Assembly (NCBI RefSeq): GCF_007474605.1
Contig: NZ_VHKL01000018.1
Span: 1 to 58,572, forward strand
DNA from: Rhodoligotrophos appendicifer
GTDB lineage: Bacteria > Pseudomonadota > Alphaproteobacteria > Rhizobiales > Im1
DNA: 58,572 bases
Reading direction: 5' to 3'
Shown here: positions 35,348 through 45,698 of the stretch, one piece after another
How positions within the stretch are numbered: the first letter of the stretch is position 1
How the letters are laid out: the number at the start of each line of letters is the position of its first letter
Made by a program: the position numbers and the translations under genes
Notes under the pieces: generated by a model
Told to the model about the DNA's origin: nothing
What the model saw: the letters and a program-made list of their open reading frames with translations, nothing else
Databases searched by the model: none

Positions 35348-36136
35348 TTACCTGCCCACGAAGACGGGAGAGCGGCGCTCGTTGGCGGCGGCCAGGCCCT
35401 CCTTGTGGTCTTCGGTCTTGGCGCAGACGCGGCCGAGCTCGAGCTCCAGGCGCTGCTGATCGCTCAGGCTGCGGGCGTGGGAGGTGTCGATCAGATGCTT
35501 GGCCAAGCCCTGGGCGACGGTTGGGCCCGAGGCCAGCTTCTCGGCAAGCTTCATGGTCTCAGCCTCGAGCTCGGCGGGCTCGACCACCATGGTCACGAGG
35601 CCGACCTCCTTGGCCTTCACACCGTCATAGAGATCTCCGGTATAGGCGAACATCTTGGCATTCTCGATGCCCATCACCCGGGGCATCAGCCAGGAGCCGC
35701 CGGCATCGGGCGGATAGCCGATCTTGGTGTAGGCGCAGATGAACTTGGATTTCGTCGAGGCCACGCGGAAGTCGCAGGCCAGCGCCATGTCGAGACCGGC
35801 ACCGACGGCGGCCCCGTCGATCATGGCGATGGTGGGCTTGCGCAGGGCATAGACGTCATGGACCAGCATGCAGGCTTCCTCGACCCAGTTATTGTCCGGG
35901 TGCGGGTCGATGCCCTTGATCTTGTCGGCCCATTCCTTCACGTCGGCGCCGGCGGAGAAGGCACCGCCGCGACCGGTGAAGACGATGGCGCGCAGGTGCT
36001 CGGCGGCGGCTGCCTCCTTCACCGCCTTGCGCATCTGGAGCAGCACGGCGGTGTTGATGGCGTTGCGCACATCGGGGCGGTTCACGGCGATGATGCGGAC
36101 GGCACCGCGGTCTTCGACTTCGACAAAATCAGACAT
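35348..36136 (-). CDS. Enoyl-CoA hydratase/isomerase family protein
   Basis: The 262-residue crotonase-fold enzyme has an oxyanion-hole segment GRGGAFSAGADVKEWADKI (about 55-73), MIDGAAVGAGLDMALACDFR (about 98-117) and IGYPPDAGGSWLMPR, where the second catalytic Glu of hydratases is replaced by Asp. It may be a hydratase, isomerase or another crotonase. ATG 36136 was chosen because AGGAG lies 9 bases upstream. It is 26 bp downstream of the Pot-type permease gene. Confidence 0.88.
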   Translation of the reverse strand: MSDFVEVEDRGAVRIIAVNRPDVRNAINTAVLLQMRKAVKEAAAAEHLRAIVFTGRGGAFSAGADVKEWADKIKGIDPHPDNNWVEEACMLVHDVYALRKPTIAMIDGAAVGAGLDMALACDFRVASTKSKFICAYTKIGYPPDAGGSWLMPRVMGIENAKMFAYTGDLYDGVKAKEVGLVTMVVEPAELEAETMKLAEKLASGPTVAQGLAKHLIDTSHARSLSDQQRLELELGRVCAKTEDHKEGLAAANERRSPVFVGR

Positions 36137-36162
36137 GGACGACAGCTCCTGGGCCGCGATGG

Positions 36163-36960
36163 TCACGGCGTCTTCTTGCGATTGGCGAGGTAGTGGAGGA
36201 TCAGCGGCGGCACGGTGGTGAGGATCAATAACAGCGTCGAAATCGCCGCGATGGTCGGATCCACTTCGTCGCGGAGGGAGGAGAACATGCGCTTGGTCAG
36301 GGTCGCACCCTCTCCTCCGGAGATGAGCATGGCGATGATGACCTCGTCGAAGGCGACGATGAAGGCGAGGAGTGCGCCGGAAATCACGGAATAGCGGATC
36401 TGGGGCAGGGTGACCGTGAGGAAGGCCCAGAGGCGGTGCGCCCCGAGGCTGCGGGCGACCATCTCCTGGTTCATGTCATAGGTCTTCAAGCCGGCGGAGA
36501 CGGTGACCAGGACGAAGGGGACGGCGATCATGGTGTCGGCGAGAACCAAGCCAAGGGTCGTGTTGACCATCCCAAGCTGCGCATAGACGAAATAGAGGCC
36601 GATCGAGATCAGGATCACGGGGACCATCAAGGGTGAGATGAGGGCGCCGTAGATCGTGCCGTTGAGGCGGAAGCGACCGACATGGAGGCCATAGGCTGCG
36701 GCCACGCCGATGGGGGTGGCGCAGAGCATGGTCAGGAACGAGACCCGCAGCGAGACGAAGGTCGCATCCTGCCACTGGGGACGGGTGAAGAAGTTCTCAT
36801 ACCATTGCAGCGACCAGCCAGGCGGCGGGAAGATCAGCGAGCGCGACGACGAGAAGGACATGGGCACGACGATGAAGGTCGGCGCGATGAGAAAGAGCAG
36901 CGTCAGGGCGGTCAGGCCGTAGAGCCAGAAGCGGTGACTATGGGGGACATGCTGTTCCAT
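36163..36960 (-). CDS. Pot-type ABC transporter permease (PotC-like)
   Basis: This 265-residue inner-membrane permease has 6 predicted helices and the EAA loop MVARSLGAHRLWAFLTVTLP (about 170-190). It pairs with the PotB-like permease 5 bp upstream. The family imports polyamines and related cations, but also thiamine, iron or 2-aminoethylphosphonate in some cases. ATG 36960 follows directly after the PotB-like stop. Confidence 0.9.
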   Translation of the reverse strand: MEQHVPHSHRFWLYGLTALTLLFLIAPTFIVVPMSFSSSRSLIFPPPGWSLQWYENFFTRPQWQDATFVSLRVSFLTMLCATPIGVAAAYGLHVGRFRLNGTIYGALISPLMVPVILISIGLYFVYAQLGMVNTTLGLVLADTMIAVPFVLVTVSAGLKTYDMNQEMVARSLGAHRLWAFLTVTLPQIRYSVISGALLAFIVAFDEVIIAMLISGGEGATLTKRMFSSLRDEVDPTIAAISTLLLILTTVPPLILHYLANRKKTP

Positions 36961-36965
36961 GGCGC

Positions 36966-37862
36966 TCAGCCCAGCTTCGCGTTGAGGCGCGACAGTGCCC
37001 AGCGGCTCAGCAGCAGGAAGACGCTGGTGAGGACAAGGAGCACGACGCCCAGGGCCGCGGCCGGACCCCAGGTGGGATAGAGAGAAACCGAGGCCTCGAC
37101 GCGCTGGGCGATCATCTGGACCTTGCCGCCGCCGAGCACCGCGGGAGTGATGTAGAAGCCCAGGCAGAGGACGAAGGTGAGGATCAGCCCCGCCACCAGA
37201 CCCGGCATGGAGAGGGGGAAGAAGATCTGCCAGAAGGCCCGCGTGGGAGAGGCGCCGAGATTGGCAGCGGCGCGCAGGTAGCCCGTGTCGATGGAACGCA
37301 TGGAGGCGTAAAGCGGCAGCACCAAAAAGGGCAGCATGACATGGACCATGCCGATGATGACGCCGGTCATGTTGTTGACCAGGGGCAAGGGCGCGGTGAT
37401 GGCGCCGATATCCATGAGGAAGCTGTTGACGATGCCCCGGCGCTGGAGCAGCACCAGCCAAGCATAGGTGCGCACCAGGAGCGAGGTCCAGAAGGGGACG
37501 AGCACTCCGAGCATGAGGATGCCGGCCCATTTCTGAGGGATCTGGCTCAAGCAATAGGCGAGAGGATAGCCGATCGCCACGCAGATCAGGGTGACCAGGG
37601 CGCTGATCTTGAAGGTGACGATGAAGATGTTGACGTAAGCCCCTTCCGTCCAGATGCGCGTGTAGTTCTCCGTCGTCAGGGCGCCGTCGCCGTCGATGGC
37701 CGACAAAGTGAACAGCCAGCCGACGGGGATCAGGAGCAGCAGAAGCACCAGGAGGAGGCCGGGCGAACAGAGGGCGAAGAGGCCGCGGCGTTCGGCGCGC
37801 TGGTCGGCGGCGAGGCCTTGGGCGTTCACATCATCGCGGAAGTGGAGGGCTGTGGCGGTCAT
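36966..37862 (-). CDS. Pot-type ABC transporter permease (PotB-like)
   Basis: The 298-residue permease has a cytoplasmic N terminus of about 28 residues, 6 helices and the EAA-type loop AANLGASPTRAFWQIFFPLS (about 198-217). It lies between the ATPase gene (9-bp gap) and the PotC-like gene (5-bp gap). Confidence 0.9.
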   Translation of the reverse strand: MTATALHFRDDVNAQGLAADQRAERRGLFALCSPGLLLVLLLLLIPVGWLFTLSAIDGDGALTTENYTRIWTEGAYVNIFIVTFKISALVTLICVAIGYPLAYCLSQIPQKWAGILMLGVLVPFWTSLLVRTYAWLVLLQRRGIVNSFLMDIGAITAPLPLVNNMTGVIIGMVHVMLPFLVLPLYASMRSIDTGYLRAAANLGASPTRAFWQIFFPLSMPGLVAGLILTFVLCLGFYITPAVLGGGKVQMIAQRVEASVSLYPTWGPAAALGVVLLVLTSVFLLLSRWALSRLNAKLG

Positions 37863-37871
37863 GGGTCCGGC

Positions 37872-38957
<1,086 letters not shown>

Positions 38958-38989
38958 GAGTGTCGGGCCCGCGGCCGTCCGCTCCGGCA

Positions 38990-39140
38990 CCTTTGAGACG
39001 GTCCTCCAGGCCTCCTCAGGAGAGGGAGGGAGATGTCATGCGGGGGATCGAGATGGCAGGATTGAAGCATGGCTTGGTTCTCTGTCCCTGAAGGTCCCGG
39101 ATCTGCGCAGCAGCACTCGGTGCTGCAGCGCTCCTAAGAT
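38990..39140. repeat. Degenerate repeats between ATPase and binding-protein genes
   Basis: The gap 38958-39226 carries a decayed CTTTGAGACGG...CTCCTCAGGAGAGG element (about 38991-39028) and GGTCCCGGATCTGCGCAGCAGC...CTAAGATGAC (about 39090-39140). No gene was seen. Confidence 0.6.
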
Positions 39141-39226
39141 GACGGAAGGGGGCATCGCCGCTCTCGCGACCCGCACCCGGGATGAGAATTGGCCTCGTCA
39201 TCCCGGCGCGCGCGCGGCGTGCGGTG

Positions 39227-40276
39227 CTAGTTGCCCTTCTGCAGGAAGGCGTCCCATTTTTCCTGGGACTTCTGGCCGTTCTCGGCCCAATAGGCCTTGT
39301 TCTGGACCACCTGCTTGGACAGGTTCTCCGGCGAGGTGTTCGCCTTGGCCGCCGTCTCGGGCGAGATCTTGCCGGTGTCGTAGGCCTTCTGGTTCATTGG
39401 GCCGTAGGAGACGTATTTCGGCAATTCGGCCTGAAGCTCGGGGGAGATGAAGGAGTTGATGACCTTCATGGCCAGCTCCTTGTTCTTGGCCCCCTTCGGC
39501 ACGACAAGGCATTCGACGTCCATGATCGCCTGGTCATAGGTGAAGGCGTAAGGCGCGCCGTCCTTGATGGCGGCCTCGATGCGGGCGACCCAGATCGAGA
39601 GCATGTCCGCTTCGCCCGAGGTCGCCAGCTGGGCCGATTGGGCACCGGAGCTCCACCAGGCCACGATATGGGGCTTGATTTCCTCGAGCTTCTTGATGGC
39701 CCGTTCCTGGTCGATCGGATAGAGCTGGTCCTTCGCCACGCCATCGGCCATCAGCGCCATCTCGGCCGTGGTCGACAGGCCGTAGCCGCCGAGGGCGCGC
39801 GTGCCGGGGAACTTCTCGGTGTCCCAGAAATCCTTCCAGTTCTTCGGCGGATTATCCTTGTAGACCTCCGTGTTGTAGGCGAGGACCGAGGAATAGGCGG
39901 TGAAGCCCACCCAATAGGGCTGAACCACGTCCTTGGGGATGCCGTCGGCGTTGATCACCTTGTAATCGAGGGGCTCGAGCAGGCCCTCATTGGCCGCCTG
40001 CTGGCACTGGCCGGAATAGAGTTCGACCACGTCCCACTCGATGTTGCCGGCCTTCACCTGGGTGCGGATATCGGCGATGGATGAGAGGGTATAATCCTTG
40101 ATGGTGATGCCGAGAGCCTTGGCCGTGGGATCGTAGAATGCCTTGCGGAGCGCGTCCTGATAGGCGCCGCCGTAAGAGGCGACATTGACGGTCTCCTCGG
40201 CAAGGGCATGACCGGCGGCAAGGGACGCGCAGAGCAGCGGCAAGGCCGCGGCGGCGGCCTTCGCGAGTTTCCTCAT
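39227..40276 (-). CDS. Pot-type ABC transporter substrate-binding protein (PotD-like)
   Basis: The 349-residue periplasmic protein has a Sec signal ([20 protein letters not shown], cut near ALA-EE at 26-28) and a type II binding fold: VNVASYGGAYQDALRKAFYD (about 30-49), EWDVVELYSGQ, AYNTEVYKDNPPKNWKDFWD and FPGTRALGGYG. ATG 40276 with GGAGG upstream is clearly better than GTG 40294. A ligand such as putrescine or a guanidino compound would fit the next gene, but the exact ligand is uncertain. Confidence 0.9.
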   Translation of the reverse strand: MRKLAKAAAAALPLLCASLAAGHALAEETVNVASYGGAYQDALRKAFYDPTAKALGITIKDYTLSSIADIRTQVKAGNIEWDVVELYSGQCQQAANEGLLEPLDYKVINADGIPKDVVQPYWVGFTAYSSVLAYNTEVYKDNPPKNWKDFWDTEKFPGTRALGGYGLSTTAEMALMADGVAKDQLYPIDQERAIKKLEEIKPHIVAWWSSGAQSAQLATSGEADMLSIWVARIEAAIKDGAPYAFTYDQAIMDVECLVVPKGAKNKELAMKVINSFISPELQAELPKYVSYGPMNQKAYDTGKISPETAAKANTSPENLSKQVVQNKAYWAENGQKSQEKWDAFLQKGN

Positions 40277-40361
40277 AGAGTGTTTCCTCCACACAATGGG
40301 ATCGGGTCTTCTTGTCCGGCTGACCGGTGAGACTTCGACCTTCGGCTATAGTGAGAATTTT

Positions 40362-40376
40362 TTGTTGGACGTACAA
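40362..40376. promoter_or_regulatory. TTGT-N7-ACAA inverted repeat upstream of the importer
   Basis: TTGTTGGACGTACAA lies 86-100 bp upstream of the binding-protein start in an AT-rich pocket of otherwise GC-rich DNA, flanked by T-runs on either side. It may be a promoter region with a regulator site. No regulator gene is adjacent. Confidence 0.35.
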
Positions 40377-40444
40377 GACATTTTTTCGGGGTGTGGATGA
40401 CGGGGGCTGGCGGCCGTTTGGGCTCGTCGGGATGGGGTTCTCTT

Positions 40445-40745
40445 CTGGCTGTTATCCGGGGCGGCGCGAGGTCCCGAGCCGCATGGGGTCCCGGCTCTGC
40501 GCAGCATCACTTCGTGCTGCGGCGCGTCCGGGATGACGGGTGTAGGGGCCGCTCGTTTTTGGGTGTCATCCCGGGCCGCAGGGGATCGCGGGCGTCCTTC
40601 GAGACGCGCCCTTCCGGGCGCTCCTCAGGATGAGGCCTTCGAGACGGCCCTTCGGCCTCCTCAGGATGAGGGATTCTTGCTCCTGGCGGTCCCGGATCTG
40701 CGCGGCACCGCTTCGTGCTGCGGCGCGTCCGGGATGACGGGTGTG
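40445..40745. repeat. Intergenic repeat array
   Basis: Within the gap 40277-40754, GTCCCGG...CCGGGATGAC units end near 40537 and 40739. Two tandem CCTTCGAGACG...CTCAGGATGAGG copies lie at 40595-40633 and 40638-40670, and GTCATCCCGGGCCGC at about 40565. No gene was seen. Confidence 0.8.
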
Positions 40746-40754
40746 GGGAGCGGC

Positions 40755-42359
40755 CTAGGTGAAGTTCTTGGCCTGCAGGCGCAGGACGGTGGGACCGGGG
40801 TGATCCAGGGCCTTGGCCATTGCCGGGGCGATCTCGGCGGGGCCCTCGACCTCGACGGCGCGGGCACCGAAGCCGCGGGCGACGGCGATGTAGTCGGGAT
40901 TGCGCGGGGAGACGCCGATCTGAGGCATCTGCAGGCGGATCATGCCATCGCGGATCTGACCGAGGCCGTCATTGTCCCAGAGGATAATGGGCAAAGGCAT
41001 TTCCAACTCCACCGCCGTGCCGAGATCCGTCAGGGTGAAGAGCAGGCCGCCATCGCCGACCATGGCCGCGACGGGGCGCTCGGGCGCGCCGAGCTTGGCG
41101 CCGATGGCGGCCGGCAGCCCGTAGCCCAGAGTGCCGAAGCCGCAAGGATGGAGATAGCTGCGGGGCTGATCCACGGGGAAGTGGCTGTTTGCGGCATAGG
41201 CCAGCTGGGTCATGTCGGTGGCCAGGACGGTGTCCGCGGGCAGGGCGGCGCGGAGGGCGTTCAAGGCGACCATGTATTCGGGGCGCTCGGCGGCGCGCTC
41301 CTCGTCGAGTGCCTTGCGGATCGCAGCCACCTTGGCGCGGGCCCGGCCATCCCAGGGCTCGGTGCGGCCTCGGCCCAGGGCTGCCAGAAGATCCCGGGCA
41401 AAGGCACCCGCCTCGCCCAGCAGAGGCAGTTCGGCGGGATAGAGATCACTCAGCTTGCGGATGTCGAGATCGACCCGGATGAGCTTGCCGGGCATCTGCA
41501 GGCGGTCGACCCAATGGTCGGTCTCGGCCAGCTCGGTGCCCAGCGCCAGGATCACATCGGCCTCGGCCAGGAGCTTCTGGGTCTGGGGCGAGGGCAGGGT
41601 CGCGCCCAGCGACAGGGGGTGCCGGTCGGCGATGATGCCCTTGCCGGCGATGGTGGTGATGACGGGGGCGGACAGGGCCTCGGCCATCGCTGCCAGGGAA
41701 GGGTGGGCCGAGATGGCGCCGCCGCCGACGAGGATCAAGGGGCGTTCGGCCTCGGACAGCAGGCGCGCGGCGCGCTCGACGTCGGCGGCCTGCACATGAG
41801 GGGGGCCGACGAAGGGCGGGATCGCCGCGGCCTCGCTCAGGCCGGAGTCGGCGCCGAGAATGTCGATGGGCAATTCGAGATGGGCGGGGCGGGGACGGGC
41901 GGCGGAAAAGAGGTTGAAGGCCTCATGGACATAGGCCGTGACCTGGTCGCGATCAAAGGCGGTGCGGGAGAGGCCGACCAAGGGCCGGGCGGTTGCAGCC
42001 TGGTCGGTGATCTCGTGCAGCGAGCCCCAGCCGCGGCCAAGCTCGCGGGTGGCGTTCACGCTGGACAGGACGAGCATGGGAATGCTGTCGGAGAAGGCCT
42101 GGCCAATGGGGGTGAGCGCATTGGTGAGGCCCGGGCCGGTGATCAGTGTGCAGACGCCCGGCTTGCCGGTGACGCGGGCATAGCCGTCAGCCATGAAACC
42201 CGCGCCCTGCTCGTGGCGGACGAGGATGTGGCGCATGTTCTCCGAAGCGATGCCCCGATAGAGCTCGAGAGTGTGCACACCGGGAATGCCGAAGACGGTA
42301 TCCACGCCATAGGCCTTGAGCAGGCGCATGAGATACTGGCCGATGGTGAGGGTCGACAT
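40755..42359 (-). CDS. ThDP-dependent enzyme, 5-guanidino-2-oxopentanoate decarboxylase (AruI)-like
   Basis: The 534-residue enzyme has the three domains of the acetolactate-synthase superfamily: an N-terminal pyrimidine domain with Glu50 in RHEQGAGFMADGYARVTG, a central domain (about 190-330) and a C-terminal pyrophosphate domain with the GDG...N motif (VGDGGLLFTLTDLG to ILWDND). The start YGVDTVFGIPGVHTLELYRG closely follows AruI, which decarboxylates 2-ketoarginine to 4-guanidinobutanal in the arginine transaminase route. Acetolactate synthase is less likely. The 65-bp gap to the upstream hydratase gene suggests co-transcription. Confidence 0.82.
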   Translation of the reverse strand: MSTLTIGQYLMRLLKAYGVDTVFGIPGVHTLELYRGIASENMRHILVRHEQGAGFMADGYARVTGKPGVCTLITGPGLTNALTPIGQAFSDSIPMLVLSSVNATRELGRGWGSLHEITDQAATARPLVGLSRTAFDRDQVTAYVHEAFNLFSAARPRPAHLELPIDILGADSGLSEAAAIPPFVGPPHVQAADVERAARLLSEAERPLILVGGGAISAHPSLAAMAEALSAPVITTIAGKGIIADRHPLSLGATLPSPQTQKLLAEADVILALGTELAETDHWVDRLQMPGKLIRVDLDIRKLSDLYPAELPLLGEAGAFARDLLAALGRGRTEPWDGRARAKVAAIRKALDEERAAERPEYMVALNALRAALPADTVLATDMTQLAYAANSHFPVDQPRSYLHPCGFGTLGYGLPAAIGAKLGAPERPVAAMVGDGGLLFTLTDLGTAVELEMPLPIILWDNDGLGQIRDGMIRLQMPQIGVSPRNPDYIAVARGFGARAVEVEGPAEIAPAMAKALDHPGPTVLRLQAKNFT

Positions 42360-42424
42360 GGGAGGATCCTTGAAGGGTGTTGAGGCAGACGGGCGACGGA
42401 GGCGCTGGACGCGAGGAGGCGCCG

Positions 42425-43243
42425 CTATTCGCCGCGCCAGACGGGGGCGCGCTTTTCGAGATAGGCGCGGGGGCCTTCCTTCGCATCGCCGCTTTTGAGC
42501 ATGCGTCGGTACATGGCCAGATGGTCCGGCGTCTTGCGGATGATGTCCATGGCCTCGGGCAGGGGCATCTGCTCGATGGCGAGCATCACTTCCTTCAAGG
42601 CCTGAAGCGCCAAAGGTGCGCCTTGGGAAATCGTCCCGGCAAGGTCGCGGGCGGCGTCGAGGAGCTCATCGCGCGGGTGGACGGAATGGACCAGGCCCCA
42701 ATGCAGGGCCTCGGCCGCATCCATGCGGCGACCGGTGAGCATCATGCCCATGGCGACGTTATAGGGAATGCGACGCGGCAGACGCTGGAGGCCGCCAGCG
42801 TCAGGAAGGATCCCCCGATCCATCTCCGGCAGCTGGAAGAAGGCGTCCTCGGCCATGAGGATCATGTCGCAGGCGAGCGCGATCTCGAAACCGCCGCCGA
42901 TGGCCGGGGCCTGAACCGCCGCGATCAGAGGTTTATAGAGATCATGAAAAGCCGTTATTCCGCCGAAGCTTGCACCGCTTTCCTCACCTCCCGGCTGATT
43001 TTCCAGGGCGGCATTGCCGGCATCGGCATCGGCGACGGCTTCATTGAAATCCCAGCCGGCTGAGAAGGCGCGCGTCCCCGCTCCCGTAATGAGGCCGGCC
43101 TGCAGTTCGGGATCCTCATGCAGTAGACGGGCGGCCGCGTAGAGCTCGCGGCTGAGGCGGCGGCTGACGGCATTCACTTTCGGATGGTCTAGCGTCATCT
43201 CCAGTACGCGCGACCGCCGTTCGACCCGCACGATCGGGTCCAT
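42425..43243 (-). CDS. Enoyl-CoA hydratase/isomerase family protein (CaiD-like)
   Basis: This 272-residue crotonase has TGAGTRAFSAGWDFNEAV (about 63-80), the oxyanion segment PAIGGGFEIALACDMILMAE and LPEMDRGILPDAGGLQRLPR with one Glu and one Asp at the catalytic positions. It resembles carnitinyl-CoA dehydratase. ATG 43243 is preceded by GGAGAG; ATG 43288 is a weaker alternative. It is the first gene of a probable two-gene unit with the AruI-like gene. Confidence 0.87.
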   Translation of the reverse strand: MDPIVRVERRSRVLEMTLDHPKVNAVSRRLSRELYAAARLLHEDPELQAGLITGAGTRAFSAGWDFNEAVADADAGNAALENQPGGEESGASFGGITAFHDLYKPLIAAVQAPAIGGGFEIALACDMILMAEDAFFQLPEMDRGILPDAGGLQRLPRRIPYNVAMGMMLTGRRMDAAEALHWGLVHSVHPRDELLDAARDLAGTISQGAPLALQALKEVMLAIEQMPLPEAMDIIRKTPDHLAMYRRMLKSGDAKEGPRAYLEKRAPVWRGE

Positions 43244-43414
43244 GTTGCTCTCCGACAGGACGTTCTCCCCTAGGTTTTGGACAGTCATCCAATTGCCCGA
43301 GATGATAGGGGGAGGGCGTGGCGAAGGCAAGTTGCCTTGCGCAAAGGACGCGGGTGCGGACGATCATAAGCCGTGCCGCACCCACAAAACCCGGAAGGTC
43401 TCAGCCCGTCAGAA

Positions 43415-43723
43415 TTACTGGACCTTCGTGCTGCTGGTCATTCCGCCGCCGGAGCTCGCACCGGTGCTCGGAACGCAGTTTGCCTGAGACATGTCGCAGC
43501 TCGTCGCGTCGCCCGAGGCCTTCATCTGCACTTCATTGGGATCGGTGCCGGTCGTCACGGCAGTGCTGGCGTTGGTCTGGGTCGTGCCCGTGCCGCCAGG
43601 ATCAGCCGCAGAGCTCGGCGGCGTACCGGAAGCCGTGTCGCCAGTCGACCCGGCAAAGCCCGCCGAGGCGCTCATCATCAGAGCTGCAGCCACGGCTGCA
43701 CTGCGCAATAAATTCTTGCTCAT
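43415..43723 (-). CDS. Small exported Ser/Thr/Gly-rich protein
   Basis: The 102-residue product has a clear signal peptide (NLLRSAAVAAALMMSASAGF, cut near FAG at 23-25) and a mature part of about 77 residues of low complexity, rich in Ser, Thr and Gly, with two Cys in SCDMSQANCVP that could form a disulfide. GGAGA precedes ATG 43723 better than ATG 43729. No family was recognised. Confidence 0.7.
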   Translation of the reverse strand: MSKNLLRSAAVAAALMMSASAGFAGSTGDTASGTPPSSAADPGGTGTTQTNASTAVTTGTDPNEVQMKASGDATSCDMSQANCVPSTGASSGGGMTSSTKVQ

Positions 43724-43937
43724 GATCATTCTCCATTCATGTATGAAAGGCTAAAGCACGAGCCGGGTTCGAGTTCCCAACGTTCCCCCTCACAGACGCG
43801 TTACAGAGCCTGCAGTGTACGGGCTGTCTGTCTGCCACTGTGGCACGAATTTGGCAACGAAGGAGCGGCTCGGACGTTGTCTCGGGAATATGAGGACCAT
43901 GGCATCCCCCGGGGGTGACACAAACAAAGAGGGTTTC

Positions 43938-44294
43938 ATGTATAAGTTCGCCGCCATCGCGCTCCTCGGCGTGATGACCAGCCTATCGCCCGCCAGCGCC
44001 GCCGAGCGGCTGACGGCAAAGCAGATCCGGGCTCTGTTTCCAGGCTCCTTCACCGGGATCTGGCAGAATACCAATCGCGTGTCGATCAAGGCGGAGCGGG
44101 ACGGTACTCTGGCGGGAGTGGCCGGCGGAATGACCGATAGCGGGGTCTGGCAAGTCAGTGGCCGGCGGCTCTGCGTCACCTTCAAATCATGGACACAGAA
44201 TAAGCAGCGTTGCGGCGAAGTGTTTCGCGACGGGGCCCAATATATCGGCTTCATCGAGGATGGTAAGCCGCAGCTCCAATTCCAGAGAAATTAA
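43938..44294 (+). CDS. Small exported hypothetical protein
   Basis: This 118-residue protein starts with a signal peptide (cut near ASA-AE at 21-23). The mature domain has LTAKQIRALFPGSFTGIW, a short beta pattern, and SGVWQVSGRRLCVTF...KQRCGEVF, whose paired Cys may form a disulfide. The layout resembles small exported DUF995-like proteins, but this is only a resemblance. AGAGGG lies 7 bases before ATG 43938. It is divergent from the Ser/Thr-rich gene and convergent with the aldolase gene. Confidence 0.72.
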   Translation: MYKFAAIALLGVMTSLSPASAAERLTAKQIRALFPGSFTGIWQNTNRVSIKAERDGTLAGVAGGMTDSGVWQVSGRRLCVTFKSWTQNKQRCGEVFRDGAQYIGFIEDGKPQLQFQRN

Positions 44295-44303
44295 CGCGGG
44301 ATT

Positions 44304-44927
44304 TCAGCCGTAGGTCTCGTAGCGGCGGCGTGCAGCCTCGATCTCTTCCGTCTTGAGAATGCGAGGCTCGCCTGCCGAGCAAGCGAGCAGATATTGGCGG
44401 GCCAGGGCTTCGAGCTTCTGGGCGCGGACCAGCGCATCGCGCAAATCGGTGCCGTGGCAGATCATGCCATGATTGGCGAGGAGACAGGCGGTGCGATCGC
44501 GCAATGCCTCAACGGCCAGGCGGCCGAGTTCCGGCGTGCCAAAGGTGGTATAGGGAGCACAGCGGACGTCTTCACCGCCGAAGCCCAGAACCATGTAGTG
44601 AAAGGCAGGCAACGACCTGCCGAGACAGGCCAGGGCGGTGCAGGCATCGGAATGGGCATGAACGATGGCACGCGCCTCGGGATAGGCCGCATAGATGTCG
44701 CCATGCATGAAGGCTTCACTTGACGGCTTCAGATTGTTCCGGGATGCACCGCTGGCATCGACATGGCAGATGTCGGTCTCGGTGACCTCGTCGACGGCGA
44801 CACCGGAGCGGGTGATGAGCATGCCGTCAGCCAGGCGGCAGCTGACATTCCCGCTGGCCGCGAAAGAAAGCCCGGCCACGCCGAGGGCACGGTAAGTTTC
44901 GGCTACGGCGCGGGCGGATTCAGGCAT
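44304..44927 (-). CDS. Class II aldolase/adducin family protein
   Basis: This 207-residue zinc enzyme has SGNVSCRL at the substrate loop and metal and catalytic residues Glu71 (SSEAFMH), His90 and His92 (IVHAHSDA) and His153 (ANHGM), as in fuculose-phosphate aldolase and related 4-phosphate decarboxylases or epimerases. The exact reaction is not predictable. It lies 15 bp after the SDR gene in the operon that begins with pdxH. Confidence 0.88.
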   Translation of the reverse strand: MPESARAVAETYRALGVAGLSFAASGNVSCRLADGMLITRSGVAVDEVTETDICHVDASGASRNNLKPSSEAFMHGDIYAAYPEARAIVHAHSDACTALACLGRSLPAFHYMVLGFGGEDVRCAPYTTFGTPELGRLAVEALRDRTACLLANHGMICHGTDLRDALVRAQKLEALARQYLLACSAGEPRILKTEEIEAARRRYETYG

Positions 44928-44942
44928 GGCGCTGTGGTCTCC

Positions 44943-45698
44943 TCAGACGTGCTGGCCGCCATTGATGTGGAGTTCAGCCCCGTTCACGTAGCTCGAGGCG
45001 TCGGTGCACAGAAAATAAATTGCCTTGGCGACCTCCTCGGGCTGGCCGAGGCGACGCATGGGTATATCGACGATCAGCTTTTCCGTGCCGGGCGAGAGGA
45101 TGGAGGTCTCGATCTCCCCGGGTGAGATTGCGTTGACGCGCACGCCCAAGGGACCAAAATCATGGGCCATTTCCCGGGTGAGGGCGAAGAGAGCCGCCTT
45201 CGAGGTCGAATAGGCCGCCCCGGCGAAGGGATGGACCTTGCCGCCGGCAATCGAGGTAACGTTCACCACCGAGCCCTTGGCCGCCTTCAACTCTTCGAGA
45301 AGGCCCCGCCCCAGCATGATCGGGGCGAAGAGATTAATCTGGAAGACGGTCGTCCAGTCCTCGACATCCATGTCCATGGCGGCCAGGCGAGAGCCGCCGG
45401 GTCCCTTGGGGGAAATCGCGGCATTGTTCACGAGGGCATTCAGCCGGCTGCCATTGGCCTGGAGTCGCTCGCGCATCTCATGGATCGCGCGCTTGACATC
45501 ACCGGGATTGGCCAGATCCAGCTGGATGTGGTCCTCGGGGCCGGCATCCCAGGGACAGTTTTCCGGAAAGCCATGACGAGAGCAGGTGATGACACGCCAG
45601 CCCGCGCTGGAGAAGCGCTTCACGGTGGCGTGCCCGATGCCCCGGCTGGCGCCGGTCAGGATGAGCGTCTTGCGCTCGTTGTCAGTGTTCTCGATCAT
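44943..45698 (-). CDS. Classical SDR oxidoreductase
   Basis: The 251-residue enzyme has TGASRGIG (15-22), NNAAIS (about 91-96) and the catalytic YSTSK. It contains an insertion after the second strand ([19 protein letters not shown]) longer than in typical FabG. ATG 45698 overlaps the pdxH stop by 4 bp, and the class II aldolase follows, so it may act on a sugar-derived ketone or alcohol. Confidence 0.88.
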   Translation of the reverse strand: MIENTDNERKTLILTGASRGIGHATVKRFSSAGWRVITCSRHGFPENCPWDAGPEDHIQLDLANPGDVKRAIHEMRERLQANGSRLNALVNNAAISPKGPGGSRLAAMDMDVEDWTTVFQINLFAPIMLGRGLLEELKAAKGSVVNVTSIAGGKVHPFAGAAYSTSKAALFALTREMAHDFGPLGVRVNAISPGEIETSILSPGTEKLIVDIPMRRLGQPEEVAKAIYFLCTDASSYVNGAELHINGGQHV

